Source of the DNA: Treponema sp.
GTDB lineage: Bacteria > Spirochaetota > Spirochaetia > Treponematales > Breznakiellaceae
Reading direction: 5' to 3'
Assembly (NCBI GenBank): GCA_031281855.1
Contig: JAITEW010000092.1
Coordinates: 1-10,588, forward strand
DNA: 10,588 bases
Of this stretch, positions 5,696-10,588 are shown piece by piece. The notes under the pieces were generated by a model, which was not told the DNA's origin, ran no database searches, and was given only the letters and a program-made list of their open reading frames with translations. The translations under genes were made by a program, and so were the position numbers. Numbering within the stretch: the stretch's first letter is position 1; each line of letters begins with the position of its first letter.

Positions 5696-7024
5696 GTGAA
5701 ACGGATAATTCTGAAGCCTGGGGAAGAGCGGCGCATACTGCTGGGCCATCCCTGGGTATACGATAACGAAGCGGCCTGCATCCTCGCAGGACCGGGGAAA
5801 GAGGCTCCCAGGGCGGTTCTTGAGCCTGGGGAAATTGCGGATGTGGAAAGTTCCGGCAAAACCTACCTTGGACGGGCTTTTGCAAACCCTCATTCAAAAA
5901 TCATCGCCAGGATCTACAGTCCGTCCAAGGAAGGCGTTGACAAGGGCTTTTTCAAACGGCGCATCAGGGAAGCCCTGCTGAGGCGGCGTGCGGCGGGTTA
6001 TGATTTTCGCCGGGACTCCTGCCGCGTTGTTTTCGCTGAGGCTGACTTCCTGCCGGGCTTTATTGCCGACCGGTTCACAGGCTGGCCGCTGGATGAACTG
6101 GAAGCTGCCGTGCAGGAGCGTCCTGTAACCTTTGAACTGGCCGAAGCCGCCCTGGGGCCTCCGGTTTCCTGGATTTCGGTACAGTTCCTCTCGTATGCCC
6201 TGGACAAGAGGAGGGATCTGATTCTGGAGGCCCTTGAAGAGGTACTTGGGGCGCCTTTGTTTGTAACAGAAGATCCCCCGGGCGCGCCGGCCGGAATCAT
6301 GGAAAAGCCGCCGGTTAAGGTACGTGAGCTTGAAGGACTCCCTCTCAGAGAAGGGGTATTAAGAGGAACCTGCCCTGCAGGCATTGTGATTTTCGAAAAC
6401 AGCCTGCCTTTTGCCGTTTATCTTGAAGAGGGCCAGAAAACCGGACACTATCTGGATCAAAGGGACAACAGGCGGCTTGCTGCGGCGTTTGCTGCCGGCA
6501 GCCGGGTCCTGGACGCCTGCTCCTATACCGGGGGCTTCGGCATCCACGCCGCCCGTGCGGGAGCGGAAGCGGCGGTCTGCGTGGACGTTTCCGCCGCGGC
6601 TCTGGAAACAGTACAGGAAAACGCCGCCCTGAACGCGGTAACCGGTACTGTTGCCGCAGTTGAAGCTGATATCTTTGAGTACCTCCGCAGGGCGGAACGG
6701 AAGAAAGAACGTTTCGATCTCGTCATCCTTGATCCGCCGGCTTTTGCCAAAACAAGGGCTTCCCTGAACGACGCTTTGCGGGGTTACAAGGAAATCAACC
6801 TTCAGGCGCTAAAGCTTCTCAATCCCGGCGGGGTCCTGGTCACCTGTTCGTGCAGCCAGGCCCTGGACGAGGGCCGGTTCAGGCGGATGGTCGCGGAAGC
6901 GGCGGCTGACGCTGAAAAGAGGCCCTATCAACTGGATTTCCGGTACCAGGGGCCGGACCATCCCATACTTTTAGGCTACGATGAATCGCTGTACCTCAAA
7001 TGCGGCTTTTACCGGGTTTGTTGA
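5696..7024 (+). CDS. rlmI: Class I SAM-dependent rRNA (cytosine-C5) methyltransferase, RlmI family
   Basis: RlmI-type enzymes methylate C5 of a 23S rRNA cytosine (C1962 in E. coli) using S-adenosylmethionine. Domains in order: an N-terminal PUA RNA-binding domain (about 1-80, ILKPGEERRILLGHPWVYDNE), a linking domain (about 85-250), then the Rossmann methyltransferase. Key motifs are EEGQKTGHYLDQRDNR before the SAM site, motif I VLDACSYTGGFG (271-282), an acidic VDVS after the next strand, motif IV DPPAF (346-350) and TCSCSQ (383-388). At 442 residues it is longer than E. coli RlmI (396), with roughly 25 extra residues near 130-159 and a Pro-rich insertion near 205-220. The GTG start at 5696 follows AAGGAG (5680-5685) by 10 bases. 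It is transcribed away from the ABC operon and is probably co-transcribed with the antiporter gene 32 bases downstream. The exact target base is inferred from the family. Confidence 0.9.
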   Translation: MKRIILKPGEERRILLGHPWVYDNEAACILAGPGKEAPRAVLEPGEIADVESSGKTYLGRAFANPHSKIIARIYSPSKEGVDKGFFKRRIREALLRRRAAGYDFRRDSCRVVFAEADFLPGFIADRFTGWPLDELEAAVQERPVTFELAEAALGPPVSWISVQFLSYALDKRRDLILEALEEVLGAPLFVTEDPPGAPAGIMEKPPVKVRELEGLPLREGVLRGTCPAGIVIFENSLPFAVYLEEGQKTGHYLDQRDNRRLAAAFAAGSRVLDACSYTGGFGIHAARAGAEAAVCVDVSAAALETVQENAALNAVTGTVAAVEADIFEYLRRAERKKERFDLVILDPPAFAKTRASLNDALRGYKEINLQALKLLNPGGVLVTCSCSQALDEGRFRRMVAEAAADAEKRPYQLDFRYQGPDHPILLGYDESLYLKCGFYRVC

Positions 7025-7056
7025 GCTCTGTAGTCTTCTTGTATTAAGGAGTTTGT

Positions 7057-9144
7057 ATGAACGAATCCCAACCGGTTACCGAAATGATGGCCGTTCTGGC
7101 CTTCCAACTGGGAATAATCCTTTTCGCGGTCCGTTTCTGCGGATCCATGGTTAAGAAGCTGAAAATTCCCCAGGCAATGGGAGAGCTCCTGGCAGGGATC
7201 ATCATCGGCCCCTACGCCCTTGGGGGGATGCGTTTTCCGGGTTTCCCGGAAGGGATCTTCCCCCTGGCCGCCGGCCCCCTTGGGGTGAGTACCGAACTCT
7301 ACGCTATCGCTTCCATAGCGTCTGTTATCCTGCTTTTTTCGTCAGGGCTTGAAGCCGACATCAGCCTTTTTTTCCGTTATTCCCTTGCCGGCGGGGTTGT
7401 CGCCCTTGGAGGAGGAGTGTTTTCTTTTGTCCTGGGAGACTTGGCAGGGGTGTTTCTCCTGCAGGGCTCTTCCTTTACATCCCCTGTATGCCTCTTTCTG
7501 GGGGTTCTTTCTATAGCCACCTCAGTGGGCATCACCGCCAGGATCCTCTCGGACCAGAAGAAGATGGACTCCCCTGAAGGCGTCACTGCCCTGGCGGCGG
7601 CGGTTTTTGACGATGTCCTGGGCGTCATCGCCCTGGCGGTGATCCTCGGGGTCCTGGCGCTGCCTGGTTCCGGCCGCGGTTCCCCGGACCCCCGGGCCGT
7701 CCTGGCCATAGCCGGGAAGGCTTTCGGCATCTGGCTGGGTTTTACCGCCCTGGGCTTTCTCTTTTCCCGGAGGATCGCGGGCTTCCTCATGTCCTTCAAA
7801 CACAGTTACGATTTTTCCATCCTGGCCCTGGGAATCGCCCTGGTCCTTGCGGGGATTTTCGAAAAACAGGGGCTGGCTATGATTACCGGCGCGTATATCG
7901 CCGGCCTTTCACTCTCAAAAACCGGTGTCGCCCCGGTAATCCGGGAAAGGATCCGGGGGCTCTACGAATTCTTCGTCCCTGTTTTTTTCGCCCTTATAGG
8001 GATGATGGTGAATCTGGGGGAGATCTTTTCCGCGCAGGTTCTGATTTTTACAGCCGCGTATACCGCTGCGGTTATCCTCGCCAAGGTGATAGGCTGCGGC
8101 GGCTCTGCGCTGCTCCTGGGTTTCAACGGCCATGGGGCGCTGCGCATCGGAACAGGCATGGTTCCCCGGGGCGAAATCACCCTCATTATCGCCGGCATCG
8201 GCCTCGCGTCGGGTATCCTCAACAGGCAGATCTTCGGAGCCGCCGTCTTTATGACCCTGATCACCGCACTGGCTGCGCGGCCTCTTCTTTCCAAAACCCT
8301 GCGGCTCCGCGGAGGAGGGACCAGGAAACCTGTCAAAGGCAATGATCCGGTAACCGCTGTCTGGGAATTGTATTCCGCTGAAATCGCCGGCCTCGTGGTA
8401 GATACCCTGCTCAAGGATCTTAAGAATGAAGGCTTTTATGTTCAGACGCTGAATATCGGCGAAGGGCTCTCGCAGGCCCGGAAGGATGACATCTCCCTTT
8501 CCATCACAGAAGAAGAAAGCAAAGTAAGCATCGAAACTGCCAAAACCGACATGCCTTTTGTAAAGACCGCGGTTTACGGGGTGGTTCTTGGGCTTCACGA
8601 TGCTATCAAAAAACTCAAAGAGGCTTCGGATCCCGGGCAGATGAAGAAGGAACTCATGGACAAGGACGGCCGCGCCGGTACGGATCTCCTTTCCCTTATT
8701 ACCCCCCAGGTAGTTTCCCTGAATCTCAAGGGCGGAACAAAAGAAGCGATTATTACGGAAATGGTGGATATCCTGGCGGCTCAGGGCAGGCTTTTAGACC
8801 GGGATTTGACGCTCAGGAATGTTTTTGAACGGGAAAAAATCATGAGCACCGGCATACAGCACGGCATAGCCCTGCCTCATGCCAAAACAGACGGCGTCAG
8901 CGGCCTTGGGGTAGCAGTGGGGATCAGGAAGGAAGGCGTCGATTTTGAGTCCGTAGACGGTGAAAAGTCCCGGATTTTTATCCTCGTAGTATCTCCCCGC
9001 AGAGGTTCGGGCCCTCACATCCAGTTCCTCGCCGCTATCGGAGCAGCGCTGAAAGACAGCGCCCTCCGGGAACAGGTGATAAACGCTGCCAGCAAAGAGG
9101 AACTAGTAAGCCTTTTGCGGAAAGGAAGCGATAAATCGGGCTAA
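7057..9144 (+). CDS. CPA2-family Na+/H+ antiporter fused to a C-terminal PTS EIIA (type 2) domain
   Basis: Inner-membrane cation/proton exchanger, 695 residues. Residues 1-425 form about 12 hydrophobic segments of the CPA2 (KefB/NapA) fold: KLKIPQAMGELLAGIIIGPY near the start, AVFDDVLG with paired Asp185-Asp186, GAYIAGLSLSKT, and MVPRGEITLI with Arg371 and Glu373. The Asp pair is the ion-binding signature of electrogenic Na+/H+ exchangers; Kef-type K+ channels have Gln-Asp there. Residues about 425-545 are a soluble linker with no recognised motif. Residues about 548-692 match the fructose/nitrogen-type EIIA domain: LKGGTKEAIITEMVDIL, then STGIQHGIALPHAKTDG with His608 as the likely phosphorylated residue, then a VSPRRGSGPHIQFLAAIGAAL block. 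ATG 7057 lies 5 bases after AAGGAG. The fusion suggests that phosphotransferase status, hence energy or carbon supply, modulates ion exchange; this is inference. No EI, HPr or sugar permease gene is nearby. Confidence 0.88.
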   Translation: MNESQPVTEMMAVLAFQLGIILFAVRFCGSMVKKLKIPQAMGELLAGIIIGPYALGGMRFPGFPEGIFPLAAGPLGVSTELYAIASIASVILLFSSGLEADISLFFRYSLAGGVVALGGGVFSFVLGDLAGVFLLQGSSFTSPVCLFLGVLSIATSVGITARILSDQKKMDSPEGVTALAAAVFDDVLGVIALAVILGVLALPGSGRGSPDPRAVLAIAGKAFGIWLGFTALGFLFSRRIAGFLMSFKHSYDFSILALGIALVLAGIFEKQGLAMITGAYIAGLSLSKTGVAPVIRERIRGLYEFFVPVFFALIGMMVNLGEIFSAQVLIFTAAYTAAVILAKVIGCGGSALLLGFNGHGALRIGTGMVPRGEITLIIAGIGLASGILNRQIFGAAVFMTLITALAARPLLSKTLRLRGGGTRKPVKGNDPVTAVWELYSAEIAGLVVDTLLKDLKNEGFYVQTLNIGEGLSQARKDDISLSITEEESKVSIETAKTDMPFVKTAVYGVVLGLHDAIKKLKEASDPGQMKKELMDKDGRAGTDLLSLITPQVVSLNLKGGTKEAIITEMVDILAAQGRLLDRDLTLRNVFEREKIMSTGIQHGIALPHAKTDGVSGLGVAVGIRKEGVDFESVDGEKSRIFILVVSPRRGSGPHIQFLAAIGAALKDSALREQVINAASKEELVSLLRKGSDKSG

Positions 9145-9304
9145 ACTTGACCCGCACTCACGCCCTGGATAACCCGGGTTAAAGAAAATACCTAAAATCA
9201 GTAAATACCTATACAATTTGCCCAAAAAATGATACACTCGAACTATAGAATCCGTTCGCGCAGAGGGGCCGTTCTGCGGCGGGTTAGTTGATTGAGAGGC
9301 GGGC
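9145..9304. other. Intergenic region between antiporter and histidine kinase genes
   Basis: Holds a perfect 12-base palindrome TAACCCGGGTTA (9170-9181) followed by an A-rich, not T-rich, stretch, so it is at best a weak terminator. An AT-rich part (9181-9246) could hold a promoter for the downstream gene (TTGCCC at 9218-9223 is a poor -35) but no convincing -10 is correctly spaced. A five-base inverted repeat CGCAG (9259-9263) and CTGCG (9274-9278) lies in the probable leader. GAGAGG (9294-9299) is the ribosome site of the next gene. Confidence 0.5.
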
Positions 9305-10588
9305 ATGGGCAGGATAAAGAGTTTAATAGACAGGTATATATTCTCCGACAACCTGCCGCTTGAAGCGCGTACGACAAATATGGTATGCGTTGTCGGTATA
9401 ATTGGCGTTATTTTTGCCATCATAACGCGCCTTATCATGCGAAGCAGCCCCATGCTCATCCTCGTGCTTGCGGGTATTGTCGTCTCCGTATCGGCGCTGC
9501 TCGTGTTTTGCAATGTCTACAATAAACATAAACTCGGCGCGTGGTTGGTGTTGTTTTCATTGTGCGATGTGCTGCTGCCGGCAGCGCTGTTCGCTATGGG
9601 CGGGGTAAAGAGCGGCTCTGCGGCGTACTTCACCATGTCGATCGTGCTGATCTTCTTCCTGTCGAAGAAAAAAGCGCGCATCATCATACTCATAACGCAT
9701 ATCGCGTGGGTTATCGTCTGCTATGCGGCTTCATCGGCGCCTCCGTTTAACGCGCTCGTGGCGGAGCTTGACGGGACGGCGCAGTATATGGACCACATCC
9801 AGTCTTTTCTCGTGTCCGGCTTTTTTATCGCTTTCCTCGTCCTGTTCCAAAACCGCATTTTTCTCGATGAGCAGTCAAAAATGGATATGACGCTGATCGC
9901 CATGCACGCTATGGCCGTCGCGTTGCTCAACATCGACCCGGAAAAACCCGAGGACGCGCTCCGGCGCGGTATGAGCATCATAGCGAGCAGCGTAGGGGCA
10001 GATCGCATAACCATCTGGAGGAACGAGGAAATCGACGGCCGGCTGCATTTCGTCCACCAACTTTCAGGCGCCGCTGTATCCACAGACGAAAGCGGCGTTT
10101 CCAACATCATGATCGAAGCGGCGGACGCGGCGGACGCGATTACCGCGTTTCCGTACGATGAGTATCTGCCCGACTGGCCGGAAAAACTCTCAGGCGGAAA
10201 TCCTATCAGTTTGGCGAAAGGAGAGTTCTCAAGCCACGAGGAGGTAATGCTCTCGATGTACGGCGTACTGTCCGTTTTCATCGTCCCTATCATACACCGC
10301 GGAAACTTCTGGGGTTCAGTCACGTTCGACAACTGCCACAACAATATCAAATATACATCCGACGAGGAACGCATTATGATCCCCGGCGCGATGCTGCTGT
10401 CCAACGCTATCATCCGCAATCGAATGATACTCGACCTTGCGCACGCGCAAAACGACGCTGAGGCGGCCTCACGAGCCAAAAGCGAATTCCTGTCGAATAT
10501 GAGCCATGAGATACGCACGCCGATGAACGCAATCATCGGCATGACCTCCATAGGCCGGACCGCGGCGAATCTTGAACGCAAGGACTAC
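9305..10588 (+). CDS. Membrane-bound GAF-domain sensor histidine kinase (3' end outside window)
   Basis: The frame is open from ATG 9305 to the window end, 428 codons, so the C-terminal ATPase and any receiver domains are not seen. The ATG is 5 bases after GAGAGG. About six membrane segments lie near residues 27-45, 50-69, 79-98, 105-119, 124-142 and 166-183, without a clear extracytoplasmic sensor domain. A GAF-like region follows (about 205-370; SIIASSVGADRITIWRNEE, then VPIIHRGNFWGSVTFDN), as in kinases that share this layout. A short coiled stretch leads to the HisKA H-box, SEFLSNMSHEIRTPMNAIIGM, with phospho-acceptor His401. The H-box sequence is typical of hybrid kinases with C-terminal receivers. 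Codon use differs from the neighbours: GCG for Ala, CGC for Arg and frequent ATA for Ile. The signal is not predictable. Confidence 0.92.
   Translation, partial: MGRIKSLIDRYIFSDNLPLEARTTNMVCVVGIIGVIFAIITRLIMRSSPMLILVLAGIVVSVSALLVFCNVYNKHKLGAWLVLFSLCDVLLPAALFAMGGVKSGSAAYFTMSIVLIFFLSKKKARIIILITHIAWVIVCYAASSAPPFNALVAELDGTAQYMDHIQSFLVSGFFIAFLVLFQNRIFLDEQSKMDMTLIAMHAMAVALLNIDPEKPEDALRRGMSIIASSVGADRITIWRNEEIDGRLHFVHQLSGAAVSTDESGVSNIMIEAADAADAITAFPYDEYLPDWPEKLSGGNPISLAKGEFSSHEEVMLSMYGVLSVFIVPIIHRGNFWGSVTFDNCHNNIKYTSDEERIMIPGAMLLSNAIIRNRMILDLAHAQNDAEAASRAKSEFLSNMSHEIRTPMNAIIGMTSIGRTAANLERKDY

Noticed and set aside
7915..8598. A 227-codon open frame on the minus strand
   Set aside because: It is antisense to the conserved antiporter part and linker, and its charged, low-complexity product is typical of a GC-rich shadow.
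9170..9181. TAACCCGGGTTA as terminator of the antiporter gene
   Set aside because: The stem would be only four pairs around a four-base loop and is followed by A rather than T residues.
9721..10581. A 286-codon open frame on the minus strand
   Set aside because: It lies opposite the open plus-strand frame that carries membrane segments, a GAF-like domain and a textbook H-box; its own product is low in recognisable motifs and rich in Ser, Ala and Ile, as a shadow frame would be.

Overview
The window looks like a chromosomal stretch from a moderately GC-rich spirochaete, most likely a Treponema of the termite-gut kind. This rests on the general look of the proteins, the relaxed lipoprotein signal and the AAGGAG-type ribosome sites; no rRNA or other phylogenetic marker is present, so the assignment is tentative. 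Seven genes are present in whole or nearly so, plus an eighth that begins before the window. No tRNA, rRNA, CRISPR array or insertion sequence was seen.

Layout. (1) 2-679, plus strand: the C-terminal third of polyphosphate kinase 1. (2) 694-5464, minus strand: a tightly packed five-gene operon, in order of transcription a lipoprotein substrate-binding protein, a DszB-like protein, an ABC permease, an ABC ATPase and a second DszB-like protein. The gaps are 12 to 26 bases and each gene has its own ribosome site. (3) 5465-5695: a divergent control region with a clear sigma70-type promoter for the operon and two related CATG-centred palindromes that cover its -10 element and early transcript. (4) 5696-9144, plus strand: an RlmI-type 23S rRNA cytosine methyltransferase followed by a Na+/H+ antiporter fused to a PTS EIIA domain. 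(5) 9305 to the end, plus strand: the first 428 codons of a membrane-bound GAF-containing histidine kinase whose codon use differs from its neighbours.

The point of most interest is the operon. The transporter parts belong to the SsuABC/TauABC (nitrate, sulfonate, taurine) group. The two extra proteins could be taken for further binding proteins, but they lack signal peptides and carry, at matching places, the Cys, His and Arg catalytic residues of DszB, the 2'-hydroxybiphenyl-2-sulfinate desulfinase of dibenzothiophene desulfurisation. The context suggests that an organosulfur (perhaps sulfinate) or chemically similar anion is imported and then cleaved in the cytoplasm by two diverged DszB-family enzymes, with no oxygenase gene nearby. 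The substrate is unknown, and the enzymatic role is inferred from conserved residues.
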